A DNA stretch of 64,000 bases, from positions 1 through 64,000 of the forward strand of contig MVAQ01000067.1 in the NCBI GenBank assembly GCA_014825775.1. The letters are read 5' to 3'. Positions within the stretch are counted from its first letter, which is position 1, and each line of letters begins with the position of its first letter. Shown here in pieces: positions 33,391 through 45,140 of this stretch. The translations under genes were made by a program, and so were the position numbers. A model generated the notes under the pieces. The model was not told where the DNA came from, made no database searches, and saw only the letters and a list, made by a program, of their open reading frames with translations. Source of the stretch: Krasilnikovozyma curviuscula. Lineage: Eukaryota; Basidiomycota; Tremellomycetes; Cystofilobasidiales; Mrakiaceae.

Positions 33391-35430
33391 ATGGACGAAC
33401 TTGGCATCTCTGACATATCTAAGACAGACCCAACATTCCCGTCGGTCGTAGCTGAGAAGGCCAAGCTGGTGAAGGAAGTAGAGTCGACAGAGGGCGGAGA
33501 GGGACTTTATGGGAAATGGAAGCGGCTGGTCAGACATGAAGAATTCTTAGAGCTGCAGGAAGTGAGTTCAAGATAGTTCTTAATATTCAGGGTAGGCTGA
33601 GGAGGGAAGGGGACGATGGGATGCACGAGGAGGAAACGGCTGACGAGATCAATCGTGGAGGTGTCATTGATGGATCTTGGATGTCGCCCAGGCGTGACAC
33701 TAGAGACGAGAAGGTACTTGGAGGAGCTGTAGGAATACGCAAAGGAAAAGCTCGCTCTTGGTGGTATTGTGTCCAACAGTACGGATGTTGCCAACAAGAC
33801 CAAAGCAGACGCTACCGCTTGCACGTCTTGCTTCATTGAAATGCTGACCGTCTCTGCTCTGTCCTCATCATCAGGAATACATCATCTACGAAACACACAA
33901 TCTACGAAGAGAGCTCCTACGGGCACAGGAAGAAGTAAAGAGGATCCAGAGTGTACCCCTGGTTATTGGGCAGTTTTTAGAGCCCATCGATGCCAACACT
34001 GGTATTGTCGGTTCAACGACAGGTGAGAACCATTCCAAATCTCTCTTCCAGTGTGCGGGCAGGTTCTGAGCGATCGTGTTCGCTTTGATAGGATCCAACT
34101 ACGTTGTCAGAATCCTTTCCACCCTCGACCGCGAACTCCTTAAACCCTCGTCCTCTGTAGCTCTCCACCGTCACTCTCACTCCCTGGTCGATATCTTGCC
34201 TCCTGAAGCTGATTCAACCATCGCGTTGCTGAGGAGTGATGAAAAACCGGATGTGAAGTACAGCGATGTCGGTGGGCTGGATAGTCAGAAGCAGGAGATC
34301 AGGGAGGCAGTTGAGCTAGCCATCACGGAGGTGAGTAATAGAGACATTTTCATCAACAAAGGAAGCAATATATTGGCTGACATTAGACTTTTTGTATCGT
34401 TTTCAGTTCGATTTGTACAAGAAGATTGGTATCGATCCTCCCCGAGGTGTTCTGCTGTATGGTCCTCCTGGTACGAGAACCTTTTGCACAAACATGTTGA
34501 GTTCATCATCAACTTGCTAACCGGTTTTCTCTTTCCGTTTCTTTCGCGAATAGGAACGGGTAAAACGATGCTCGTCAAAGCCGTCGCCAATGCCACGACG
34601 GCTTCGTTCATCCGAGTGGTCGGTTCAGAGTTCGTTCAAAAATACCTCGGTGAAGGTCCTCGAATGGTTAGAGACGTTTTCAGGCTGGCGAGGGAGAATG
34701 CGCCAGCGATCATCTTCATTGATGAAGTCGACGCGATTGCGACGAAACGTTTTGATGCTCAAACGGGCGCGGATAGAGAGGTTCAAAGAATACTTCTGGA
34801 GTTGCTTAACCAGATGGATGGTTTCGATCAGGGTGCTAACGTGAAGGTGACTCAATGCCTTCTTTTTCTGTACCTCGCTTCCCACTCAATCTGACTTGTT
34901 ATGTTGCTCTCCCTCGTCCTGTCCAGGTGATAATGGCCACCAACAGAGCAGACACTCTAGATCCAGCTCTTCTTCGACCAGGTCGTCTCGATCGTAAGAT
35001 CGAGTTCCCACGTCCTTCTCGAAGGGAGAAGCGTCTTATTTTCCAGACTGTCACAGCCAAGATGAACCTTTCCCCTGAAGTTGACCTTGAAGACTACGTC
35101 TCAAGACCAGATAAGCTGAGTAGTGCAGACGTCGCCAGTATCTGTCAAGGTGCTGGTCTACAAGGTGAGTCTTTTCTGTGGAATGTTTCACACCCGTCGG
35201 TTCTTGCTCATTCGCCGCCCTCTCGATTGTGCTGTAGCTGTAAGAAAGAATCGATATGTTATCTTACCAGTAGACTTCGAAGAGGCGTACAAGGGTGCTG
35301 TCAAGAAGAGTGACGAGACTTTGGAGTTTTGTAAGTTCATTCACCTAGACGTTTCACATCGCGTTTTGGTTCCAGAACTGACCTCTTTTGCCTTTACCAC
35401 TTTTCTTATCTGATCCATTTAGACCGATAA
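33391..35430 (+). CDS. RPT3: 26S proteasome ATPase subunit Rpt3
   Basis: Rpt3 (PSMC4) is one of six AAA+ ATPases of the 19S base that unfold substrates and open the 20S gate. Exon 1 (33391-33561, 57 codons) ends HEEFLELQE. After a 313-nt intron come [20 protein letters not shown] and [20 protein letters not shown], specific for Rpt3. The ATPase domain shows [18 protein letters not shown] (Walker A), [19 protein letters not shown] (Walker B) and [20 protein letters not shown] with the arginine fingers. It ends DETLEFYR, a C-terminal hydrophobic-Tyr-X motif for docking in the 20S alpha ring. The last exon is only 8 nt (35423-35430), and the tyrosine codon is split by the intron. It is the third proteasome gene in the window. 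Confidence 0.95.
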
Positions 35431-36014
35431 ACAACTCAATTATCCTCCCTGTAGTTTTTGGAAGCATTCCGTTGACACATCCATCATGACGCACTGGAAC
35501 TATGTTGGCGCGCGGCGCGACCTTGGAGCAAGCAAGTTTAATTTACCCAGAAAAGGCTGTTTGATAGTCTTTATTGGTTCATGGAACTTTTCTTCAAGAT
35601 ATCATGGAGACGGCTCTGTAGAACAAGGGCAATCCGCAGTGTTTGTTTTTGAAACGTTTTGCGAGCTAATATTGTTGAGCGAATCGGTGCTTGTCACCCC
35701 TTTCTTTTTTTTTTTTCGTCGACGACCACCAAGCCCCAGTTTTTAACCCTTTTCTTTCACTTTCCTTGATTTCACTTGTTATAATCCAGTCAGGATAAAT
35801 TATACCAGTAATCGGATAAACAGTCACCCAGCTTGATCCCTACGCTTTGGAACGAGATCGTCACAGGCACAGCTCGACCTTTTTTCTTTCGTTTCGTCAA
35901 TCGTCGACCCACCTTCGCCTTGTTGGTTCCTCCTAAACCGCCATCTCATCATAAAGAACATAAGCTTTTTACGGCTAACGCAGAAGCTGCATAGAAAAAG
36001 GTCTTTCTTTCTCA
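35431..36014. promoter_or_regulatory. Upstream region of UAP1
   Basis: No gene seen. It includes T-rich tracts (35701-35716) and a CT-rich stretch before the UAP1 start. Two GTCGAC or near-GTCGAC sites flank the tracts without a known role. Confidence 0.4.
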
Positions 36015-38077
36015 ATGGCATCCTACGATTCCATTCTTGCTCGATACAAAGCTGCTGAGCAGGACCACCTCCTTGCTTTCTACGACACCTTGGCTGAAGA
36101 TGACAAGAAGAGCCTTCTCACCCAGCTGGACGAGCTGAATGTAGAGAGGGTCAACAGAATCTACAAGAAGAGCATGGAGGCAGAGAGTGGGTCCAGCCCG
36201 AGAACAAGTCCCAGACTGAAGGTGAGCTTCACTGTTCCTTTAACCCCCCCTTCCCCCACGGATACCCCTATCTGGCGTATTTCTGCCACTCAATGGTACA
36301 TATATGAATCTGCAATGCTATCTCACCGTGCCGAGCCGCGACAGCATTCAACTGGACCTCGCACAGCTACACAAATGCTGACGATCCATTCAATTTATTT
36401 TTACGACTCCGTCGGTCAAAAATTCACCTCTTAGACCTCTTCATTGGTTGATTCTGAAGCTCTAGCAGCACACAGAAAAGAACTCTCTGCTGGAAAGGAA
36501 AACCAACCACCAAATGGAACAACCCCAGTCGCTAACGGCGCCGTAGTTTCAAGCAATGGAACTGCCATCTCCAAATCAAACGGCCTTCTCCTCCCAGCGG
36601 TCCCTCACCCTGACGAAATTGAACCACTCCCAGCATCTTGTTCATCCTCTGTCTTAACCAACCCAGCGAAAACAGCAGCATGGCGAAAAACTGGTCTCGA
36701 AGCTATTGCCAGGAGTCAAGTTGGTGTGTTGCTCATGGCTGGGGGTCAGGGCACAAGATTGGGCTCCACAAAACCAAAAGGAATGTTTGATCTGGGACTT
36801 CCGTCTGGAAAGCCTCTCTTCCAGATCCAAGCTGAGAGAATCAGAAGATTAGAGGCGCTAGCGAAGGAGGAGTGTGGAAGTGCACAGGCCAAAATCACCT
36901 GGTTTGTCATGACCTCTGGTCCAACCAAGGAGGACACCGTGAATTTCTTCAACGAAAAGAATTTCTTCGGTCTCGATCCAGCTGATGTTATCTTCTTCGA
37001 GCAAGGTGAGCCCCTCTTTTCCGCCCTTTCGCTGTCAAACCCCCCTGAAACGCCACGCGCGTTTGAGCTGATTCTAGCCGATTCTGACCTTGCTACCAAT
37101 TCCTTCTCTTCACTCTCTATAGGCGTCCTTCCTTGTCTGTCGAATTCTGGTAAAATTCTCCTCTGCAGCCCCTCCCAAATTGCTCTCGCTCCAGACGGTA
37201 ACGGTGGTCTCTACTCTGCCCTCAAACGCCCAATCAGCTCGACAATCTCAACCACCGTTCTTGAAGTCATGGAAACGCGTGATATCAAATACATCCACGT
37301 CTACGGTGTCGATAACTGCCTTGTCAGAGTCGCGGATCCAACTTTCATTGGCTACTGCATGGCGCAACAGGCTGAGTGTGGTGCCAAGGTTGTTCCAAAA
37401 GCATATCCTTCGGAGAAGGTTGGTGTCGTTGCTCGAAAAGGTGGTGCATTTGGTGTCGTTGAATACACTGAGCTGCCAAAGGAGAAGTGTGAGTTGAGGG
37501 ACGCGTCAGGTGAATTAGCGTTCAGAGCAGCCAACATCGTCAATCACTTCTACACCATCGACTTCCTCAACCAAATCGACTCCTTCGAACCTCTTATGGC
37601 CTTCCATATCGCTCGTAAAAAAATTCCAACTGTCGACGAGAAAGGTAACCCATACACTCCAGCTGCCGTCAACGGAATGAAGCTCGAGATGTTCGTCTTC
37701 GACGTTTTCCCGTTCACTGAGACGCTGGCTGTCTTGGAGGTTGAGAGACTCGAGGAGTTCAGCCCATTGAAAAACGGAGCTGGTACGGAGACGGATAACC
37801 AGGTTACCAGCAGACGAGATTTGCTAGCTCAGCAGGGCAGATGGATTGTCGCTGCGGGGGCGTCAGTGGCTGAGGGTATCGACGTGAGTACTTTATGGTA
37901 TTCTAATGGTGTGCAAATGTACTTTTTAACTGATTTATTTCATCGTTGGTTCAGATCGAAATTTCACCCCTTGTCAGTTACGCCGGAGAAGGTCTCGAAT
38001 CCCTTAAGGGACTCTTCTTCAACAAGTCAGGCTCTATTGAATCGCTGGAGGCCGCATCCCTCTCAAAGGTCCAATAA
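36015..38077 (+). CDS. UAP1: UDP-N-acetylglucosamine pyrophosphorylase
   Basis: It makes UDP-GlcNAc from GlcNAc-1-phosphate and UTP, feeding chitin, N-glycan and GPI anchor synthesis in the cytosol. The signature LLMAGGQGTRLGSTKPKGMF is the UTP-binding loop. Further motifs are KITWFVMTSGPTKEDT, the APDGNGGLYSAL uridine-binding segment, YIHVYGVDNCLVRVADPTFI and VVARKGGAFGVVEYTEL. ANIVNHFYTIDFL and NGMKLEMFVFDVFP follow. The final exon, after a GTGAGT intron from 37885, gives EISPLVSYAGEGLESLKG and ends at 38077. A Ser/Asn-rich linker (about 60 residues, near 36480-36600) between the N-terminal helical part and the catalytic core is longer than in yeast. The start at 36015 has the typical helical N-terminus. 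Confidence 0.95.
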
Positions 38078-38686
38078 GCACATACTCTCCCAGCATCGAA
38101 GTACACCCCAGAAGGTAAGCTGAATTTCAGTACTCTGATACGCTCTATACTGAACCGATATTTCTTCTTGGCAGGTTGCCAGCCCACTTGCATCATTATT
38201 ACCTAAATACCAACCATACCAATACTATAATAGGACAGTAAAGTACCCACAACCGCCCCCAATGACACCTTCGTCTCACTGCATGACCTTTCTGCGTTCT
38301 TCGCCCCTTGTCCATCCCTCTTTCTTTCATTCTCTCCACATAAGCATGATCCCACCTCCTCATACCCAGAGCAATATTGTTTCACTTTTCTGTTTCTTAC
38401 ACCACATTCTGGACATTATCTCATCCTAGAGATAGTCACATTGGGTTTAAAGCAATTTAACCACAGCGCTGAATCTCAGCAAGCCTGCACGTACACACGA
38501 CAAGAAAGTGGCTGTCTTCATGCCTACTATCTACTTTGATCAAACTCTGTTTTACGTTTCTTATTTGCTGTTGCCACGATCAATAATCCAGCAGTTGAGC
38601 GCCGCAAGCGTTTGTATTTAAACTCCCAATAGCTCCCAAAGTCCAATTTTTCCAATTTATACGAAACTATATCAGTACCTTCAGCA
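38078..38686. other. Region between UAP1 and the P5C reductase gene
   Basis: Probably the UAP1 3' region and the P5C reductase promoter. No gene, RNA or repeat is evident. Confidence 0.45.
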
Positions 38687-40121
38687 ATGCCATTTACAGT
38701 CCACGTCCTCGGTTGCGGTACGATGGGTATCGCCATCCTTTCCGGCGTCTTACAGTCGCTCGCAGCCCAAAACTCGATTCCGTTTGGCCAGAGCTTCACC
38801 AATGGAAGCCAAAGCGGTATTTCAACTCCAATGGACACGACAGGGGTTGATGGACAAGATGGTGATGACTGGCCAGCCAAGTATATTGCTACTGTCGGAA
38901 GGTGAGTATTGGCTTTTTCGTACTTTGGAGAGAAAGGGCCGGGTTCCGTTGGGATGATTTTAGAGGACAGTCTCTCTTCTACTCAGACAAACACAGGCGA
39001 CTTGGGATCAAACTATCTGCAGGATTCTGGAGCGGCCAGCCTTGAAAATATAAAACCTGACTCGTGCTTTTTTTCTTCAGGCCCGAGTCAGCAAAACGTC
39101 TCAAGAGAATCTTTCAAGAAATCCCCTTGGGAGAGAAAGTTCAGGTGTTCCCAGGTACAGAGAATGCTCAAGCTGTGTATGATGCTGATTTAGTTCTCAT
39201 TTGGTAAGTATTGCGAGTTCTGCTTGCGCAACTCTGTTGGCCAGAGCTGATGATTGCTCTCCTTTCTTCATCATTTGTCTTTCAATCATTTTGCTTCTAA
39301 ACGTATTCAAATCCCACCAGCTGTAAACCACAACTTGTCCACTCGCTTATCGCTACCATTCCGTCAGCTGCCTTCGAACATAAACTCGTCGTCTCCATTT
39401 GCGCCGGAGTTAAGATCAGCCAGATGAAGGAATGGCTCCCAGAAAGTTGTGTGATTGTCAGAGCTATGCCAAACACTCCAAGCAAAGTACGTTTGCCGTT
39501 TTGGTATCGACCTTGCCTCTACTACGGTGCTCTGTTCTGGATTTGTTATTGTGCCGGATCTGACTTTCTGATAATATTCAATCTCTCCAGATACGTGAAG
39601 GGATGACTATTCTTACTCCACTCCCAACTAACCTCCCAGTTCTTCCAAACCTCCCTAACCCAGCCGTTACCCTTCGTCGAATCTTCTCGTCCATCGGTCT
39701 CTGTCGCACCCTCGAAGAAAAGCACTTTGACGCCTGCACAGCTCTTTCCGGTTCAGGGCCAGCGTTCGCATGCGTCATATTGGAAGCAATGGCCGATGGA
39801 GGTGTCATGATGGGTCTCCCAAGAAAGGAGGCTTTAGAACTCGCGGCTCAGACGATGCAAGGTGCAGCCAAAATGGTCCTCTCGGGCTTGCATCCTGCCC
39901 AATTGAAGGATTCTGTCACTACTCCAGGAGGATGTACAATTGCTGGCCTTTTGACGTTGGAAGATGGTAGGGTCAGAAGTACGATGGCAAGGACGATTCA
40001 GGTCGCGACACAGCAGTGAGTCAATACGCCTTCTTGCTTCTGCTTTGTTGGCTTAACCTTTCCTAAATTATCTTAAATAACTTCCTCTAGTGCATCTGGA
40101 CTTGGACAAGATAAGAAGTAG
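38687..40121 (+). CDS. PRO3: Pyrroline-5-carboxylate reductase
   Basis: It catalyses the last step of proline synthesis, NAD(P)H-dependent reduction of pyrroline-5-carboxylate. The N-terminus shows the Rossmann loop FTVHVLGCGTMGIAILSG. Exons continue with VLIWCKPQLVHSLIATIP, SICAGVKISQMKEWLP and VRAMPNTPSKIREGMTIL. The family signature ALSGSGPAFACVILEAMADG leads to LAAQTMQGAAKMVL and the ProC motif SVTTPGGCTIAGLLTLEDG. The last exon gives HASGLGQDKK and the stop codon at 40121. A Gly/Ser-rich insertion of about 35 residues follows the first helix, which is longer than in bacterial ProC. Confidence 0.94.
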
Positions 40122-40215
40122 AGCTACATATTGTGATAATTATACAGAGTTTACTTCAGAAACAACAAAGGCAAAATCTTCAAATGAGTTAAGAGTGTGT
40201 CATAGTTGTGTTTCT

Positions 40216-43171
40216 CTATAAGACAGTGACACAGTCAAATAAACTAGCAAAGTCAAGAGGAACTGGCTGAACATCTTCTCCTCCTCGCTGATGTTCATGA
40301 TCAAATAAGGACAGCGCGACCGTCTGTTGCTGAAGAGGCTCAGGCTGAGGTTCGCGAACCTCGCGAGGATAGTCCAAGAGTGCTCTACTTTCCTTGCCTT
40401 GAGACCAGGACGGTGGTGAGACCCAGGTGGTCGTGAACATCCTCAATGGTGGTTGTGAGGGTGAGTGGATGGATGGGGGATCATTCTGTTCGTCAATATG
40501 CCTCATAGATTCAAGAATCTAAGGCAAGGTGGACAGAAGATGATCAGTCGATGAGACTTGTCCCATTGTCAGGAAAGAACTGTACCTCTTCCACTTGGGC
40601 GACGCTGGGCGAGACATTCCAAACAAAACCGATCTGCTTTAATCCGTCCAGCAGCCATTTCACTTCTTGATTCTTTCGAGCTCTTGTCCATCCAAGAGCT
40701 ATACAAACAGGAGAACGGACAAGGAAGAAGGCCAGCTTCGGCATCTCACTGGAGGGCCATGAGGAAACAAGTCAGCGCGACGGAGCTTCATGAGATATCC
40801 TAAGACTTACATGAGCAGCTCTCCCCCCGACATCAGGAATCCTCTTGGTAAGATAGATCCAACCTCAGCAGCGCAAGCCCGCGTAGCTCTTAAAGCCGAC
40901 TCAAAACTCTTCATCGCCAAGTTTTTGATCGATGGATGAAGGCCGATGAAGCTCACAACGGCGGTATGGACTCGCAAGAGACACTGCGCGATTGCATATG
41001 CAACAAATGTTGCCCAGAGTTCTTCCCTTCCTATCTCAGTGAAGATTTTGTCCTGAGGGTAAAAAAAAGTTAGAATCAGTACTGGGAATTAAAGGAAGCA
41101 AGACTTTACTACTGACCTCCATGACATCGACTGCTCCCCTCATCTCGTTTGATAAAGTATGAGCCCAGTTGACCTGGACGGCCATCAGCAAGAAATATCT
41201 GTCAACATACCACAATTATCAGTTCATAAGAGGTACTCACCAGCTTTTGCAGATTGACGAAGGTGTTTCCTAATTCAGCCTCCAAAATTTCAGGGAACGC
41301 TGGATGGAGTCTGTGCATCTGAATGTTCTGGAGAAACCGTTGCTCCACATCAGCAAGGTTTCCGATAAGAACGAGTCCAAGAAGTGTGACTCTGTATGTT
41401 TGAGGCACATTCTGTGATTCAACTCTGTCTCCTGCCTTGGGAAGTTGTGGGAACTGTCCGTAAAGCTTATCCTTCCAGCTGCGAATGATGTCAAAACAGA
41501 CAGGCTATGAGTATACTTCTGTCGAAGACAATATCAACAGTACATACTCTGAGTTGGCTGTGATTCTTCCGTCTTCTTCGACCTTTCCCAGAGTCCTGAT
41601 CAGCGCGACAGTGTGCGCCGCTCTATCGTACTCGTTCTCGATCGTTTCGCCCCAAGTTGCTTTCTCCTGAGCCATTAGATTGACATGCATTGACATTAAG
41701 GAGTCGAAGATCTTCGTTTGGCGAATCGCACGCTGTTATTTATTGGCAACGAAAGTCAGAGGTGTCAAACAGCGCAAAGGAGGAGAGGTGAAACACATAC
41801 GAGTTTGACTTCAGGAGAAGGTGCTATCAGTTCTCGCCACTTGAGAAGAGGATACAAGAGTTTCATAGCGGTAATACCTATGCGATATGCGGGCGAAAAA
41901 AAAAAAAGTGAGTCTTCTAATGACAGATCGTCGTTCGGCCGCCGAACTTACCATCGACGCCAACCATGCGCGTTATCCCATCACGATCGACGGCATGAAG
42001 AGCTTTGTCGAGCAGATATTGACAAGATCGTTCACGAAGTTGTCCATAGAATTGTGGAGGAGTGTTTCTAAGTGCGACGGTTATAATTTTGACATAAATC
42101 AGCGACCCAGTAACACATATCGTGGTTCTAAGGGGAAACTAACCTTCCTACTACCATTGGATTTGAAGAGAACCTCGCTCCACACGCTACAATAGCTGCT
42201 CCTAGACTGGCCATAGCCCCACTCGTCGGTCGATTGAACGCAATCGCACTCGTACTGGGCGCAAGGAAGACTTCGACGCTGTCGTAGATGTCGATTAACG
42301 CCTTGTCTGCCACCATGAGCCTGTGGAAGGCTGCCCTGTCGATAAATGATCTAACGAGATCCCGACCCAGCTCCCTCGCCATTTCGTGCTGAGACAAGCT
42401 GGCCAGACCGGACGACTCTGGTGGGATCTGCGTCATCGCTGCTGGGACAAGAGAGCGTTGTTGAGGGTAGTTCATAGCGTAAGACTGCGATGGTAATGGC
42501 ATGGATCTACGGGCTGCTTGTTCTGCTGCCGTTGCTTCTGCTGCGGCTCGACGAGCTGCTGCCCCTCGAGGTTTAGGGATCTTTCGGGCTTGAATCATGT
42601 CGGTGGTACTATCAGATTTCAAAAGGAACGAGTGAGAAAACTATTCGTGTGAGTCAGATGAAGCTTGCGTACCATCGTACTCCTGTCACACAAACGAAAG
42701 CAGAGTTGCGGTCAGCAACAGCCCTTGCGCTCAACTTTGTTGCGATAGAACATACCCTTGCTATCGCATTTAGAACAGCTCTGCTTCTCTGGATGACCTT
42801 CAAATAAATCGCACTTGACTCGGCGAGAGTGACACCTGAGCAGCAGTTTTGAAACAGTTTTAGTTACAAACTCAAAGTTTCATGGAACTTTGGAGTTGCT
42901 AGGAGGGGTACGCACAAGTCACAAGCGACAAATCTGTTGGAAGCACAGTCAGTAAAAAGACATGGGGCAGATGCCAAATGATTTGTACTCACTGTCTTCG
43001 TTTTGTGCGGGGACCAGACGAGCTTGGTTCTGTGTCGCCAGACGACGGCCGGTTGCTGCCCTCGCCGCTGCTAGCAGACTCACTGGTCGAAGACTTCCTA
43101 CGATCCTCGGGGAGACATTCTTCTGCATCATTGAGCTCTGCGATCTTCATGTTCGCTGTTTGGTGGGGCAT
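40216..43171 (-). CDS. Zn2Cys6 fungal transcription factor
   Basis: The DNA-binding cluster was reassembled across five exons: 42993-43171, 42916-42933, 42756-42835, 42673-42682 and from 42608 on. All splice phases agree. The result has six cysteines in the pattern C64-x2-C67-x6-C74-x11-C86-x2-C89-x6-C96, a canonical Zn2Cys6 fold, with basic SRRVK between. Ser/Asp-rich sequence precedes it and an alanine-rich helix (RGAAARRAAAEATAAEQAAR) follows. The large middle region, with KALIDIYDSVEVF, DVEQRFLQNIQMHRLHPAF and TFVAYAIAQCLLRVHTAVVS, looks like the middle homology region of this class. The C-terminus is Pro/Gln-rich and acidic, ending LFDCVTVL at 40216. The target pathway cannot be inferred. 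It converges with P5C reductase 95 bp away. Confidence 0.85.
42673..42682 (-). other. 10-nt microexon of the Zn2Cys6 gene
   Basis: The exon is flanked by ACAG on one side and GTACGC on the other. It supplies GVR plus two bases of the sixth cysteine codon; the third base comes from the next exon. Without it the frame and the cluster would be lost. Confidence 0.7.
42916..42933 (-). other. 18-nt microexon of the Zn2Cys6 gene
   Basis: Between a CAACAG acceptor and a GTGCGT donor it encodes FVACD, with a split glutamine before and a split leucine after. It carries the first cluster cysteine. Confidence 0.75.
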
Positions 43172-43462
43172 CGACTGGGAAATTTACAGTTCGAGGAAGG
43201 CACACCAGACCCACGAAGCCTTCCTGCTTGGGATCAGAGGGAACCTCGAGAGGAATGGAGAAGCGTGTTGGTTTGCAACACCCTGTCGGAATCTCAGCTG
43301 TCGCGGTTGTTGACTACTTTGGGGATTCCATTTGATCGTCAGCAGCAGCTCGCCGCACACTTGCATGGGAGTTCATATTTAAGCATGCAGGCCCTGCTGG
43401 ACAAAGTAACCGAAGCGCGGCGCCGATTCCCAGCGCCCAGCAACTCGAAGCCACGAGTGTGA
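42962..43462 (+). CDS. Doubtful ORF antisense to the Zn2Cys6 gene 5' end
   Basis: An ATG-started frame of 166 codons. The first 70 codons overlap exon 1 and intron 1 of the transcription factor on the other strand and may be accidental. The part beyond 43171 reads like a helical protein (SESQLSRLLTTLGIPFDRQQ, then LAAHLHGSSYLSMQALLDK). No domain is recognised, and the gene, if real, may start further in. Confidence 0.2.
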   Translation: MGQMPNDLYSLSSFCAGTRRAWFCVARRRPVAALAAASRLTGRRLPTILGETFFCIIELCDLHVRCLVGHRLGNLQFEEGTPDPRSLPAWDQREPREEWRSVLVCNTLSESQLSRLLTTLGIPFDRQQQLAAHLHGSSYLSMQALLDKVTEARRRFPAPSNSKPRV

Positions 43463-44122
43463 TCCTCTACCAACGATCGATGCCCCGCTGCCCTTCTATA
43501 GCGACCTCAATCGAATGAAGACTCATATACTCAAGCCTAGCGTTCCATTGAACTGAAAACGCAGTGTAATTCTCGTTTTCGCTGTCTGTCCCCGGCCACC
43601 ATGGATTGCGACGCTCGATATCTCTCGGCAGAGCACTCGACAAGGTTTGCTCTCTTTGTTGAGGGAGCTTCTTTTCATTTCCAGAAACTGTAATATCCTT
43701 ACCATTATTGGATCCGATGAGTAACAAGGTTTTTTCAGCGCAGGCTTGCTTGGGACATACTGAAGCGACTGAAGTCAAACTGGTGAGGCACGCTTGAAAA
43801 AGGGCCAGGAATCCTCAGGGTCTCACTATGACATCTTAACAATGATGACAACTAGATTCCCTCGCTCAAGGATGAGGAAAAAGATAAAGACCTCTTTTGC
43901 TGGCTGCGATTGTCTGCGACCAACAGCTGCGACAAGTTGAAGTCCACCTGTCTCGCTGCTTCGGTGACACCTGTCCTTGCGCCAGAACTGCCCCGAGTAT
44001 AGACAAGAACTCCGAGAGGGGTCCATTCATTTTATACATTTGCTGCGAGTCGCTGCAACTGTGCGAGTGCGATGCAATCTGCAACTCTATGATATCCACC
44101 TGATCGCATTATAGTTGACCGC
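43172..44122. other. Region upstream of the Zn2Cys6 gene, no firm gene
   Basis: It holds the transcription factor promoter and possibly a small unassigned gene. A minus-strand frame ending at 43467 (DIERRNPWWPGTDSENEN) has no ATG. Another minus-strand ATG at 44026 lies just after GTATAAAATG and opens about 65 codons. None can be assigned. Confidence 0.35.
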
Positions 44123-44788
44123 TTAGAGCTCCTCAACGTAATGGAGGTACAGCTTCTCGATGAGTCCGGATGATGCCAAAGCTCCAAAGGATTGACCAGC
44201 TGCAGCAGCAGGTAGATGGAGGTCAGTCACCTCTGATGTTAAAGATATGACTTGCGACTGGTCGAGGAGCACAAACTCACCAGTGTGGCCCTGAAATCCC
44301 TCGTAGTTAGTGTACTTCTCGTAGAACCAGAAGCACTACGGAAACGCGATTTAAAGCAGAAGTATGGGCTGAGTCAGCATCGGAAAGCAAGATAAATGGG
44401 GAAAACGGGGAAAAGTAGTAACACTGACGTCTCTCTTTGACTCCTCAGCGTTTCTGCCAATCTTGTACTCGATAACACCACCCTCAGTAGCAGCAATCTC
44501 AGCAGCCTTCTTCGCGATGGCGACGAATTCGTCACCTTTGCCCTCCTTCACTTGGATCTGTCGAGGGAGGAAAGCTTCAATCAGCTCAACGCCTGGAGAT
44601 AGACTTTCACTTACACCAGCATCTCAGGCAAGAGGGAGGTGGACTTACATCAGCGTGAATGATGAAGGGTTTCCCAGAGGTTTGGATCGATTGAGGAGGT
44701 CTGTGAATAGTGCGAGGTGGGACGATCAGTCTTTTGAGAAGCAACCAAGAGGAAGGAAGCTTTGAAACACGCACGGAATGATAGACAT
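44123..44788 (-). CDS. Small ABM-domain protein (antibiotic biosynthesis monooxygenase fold)
   Basis: The spliced product is about 105 residues. Exons give MSIIPPPQSIQTSGKPFIIH, then IQVKEGKGDEFVAIAKKAAE, GGVIEYKIGRNAEESKRD, CFWFYEKYTNYEGFQGHT and finally AGQSFGALASSGLIEKLYLH, with the stop codon at 44123. The order beta strand, KxGxxxEF helix, FxFYExYxN, HxxT and terminal strand is that of dimeric ABM/YgiN proteins, which include quinol monooxygenases and many small enzymes of unknown substrate. The start at 44788 is chosen because its first intron (GTGCGT donor) joins in frame. A further ATG at 44951 could add an extra exon (MSSGMKLKKKRD). Confidence 0.78.
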
Positions 44789-45140
44789 TGTGATTGGAAG
44801 CTGAACCGCTTGAAAGAGAAGGGCAATTGATGTGGTTGGGGGTCAGACAGTTTGCGAAGATGGTATGACGGACGCGCCCTGGTAGAAGAAGGAATATTCC
44901 CCATTTCCAGCTCACATCTCGCTTTTTCTTCAGTTTCATTCCACTTGACATCTTATTTACATATCTCTCTATTATTCTACGTGCTGCATAGCTGAATCTG
45001 TTCCGATTTTAATTTTGCCCCAATTCCTCACTCTTCCTTTTACGAGCAACGAACGAAAAAGCCCAAGCGCACGGTTTCCTCCCTGATTGCTCCCCCACTG
45101 TCACCTTCTCCCCTTTTCTTTCATCAGATCTGTGGGCAGA
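44789..45140. promoter_or_regulatory. Divergent region between the ABM protein gene and ADA2
   Basis: These 352 bp separate two start codons. They contain the possible extra ABM exon and a pyrimidine-rich stretch before ADA2. No named site is seen. Confidence 0.4.
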
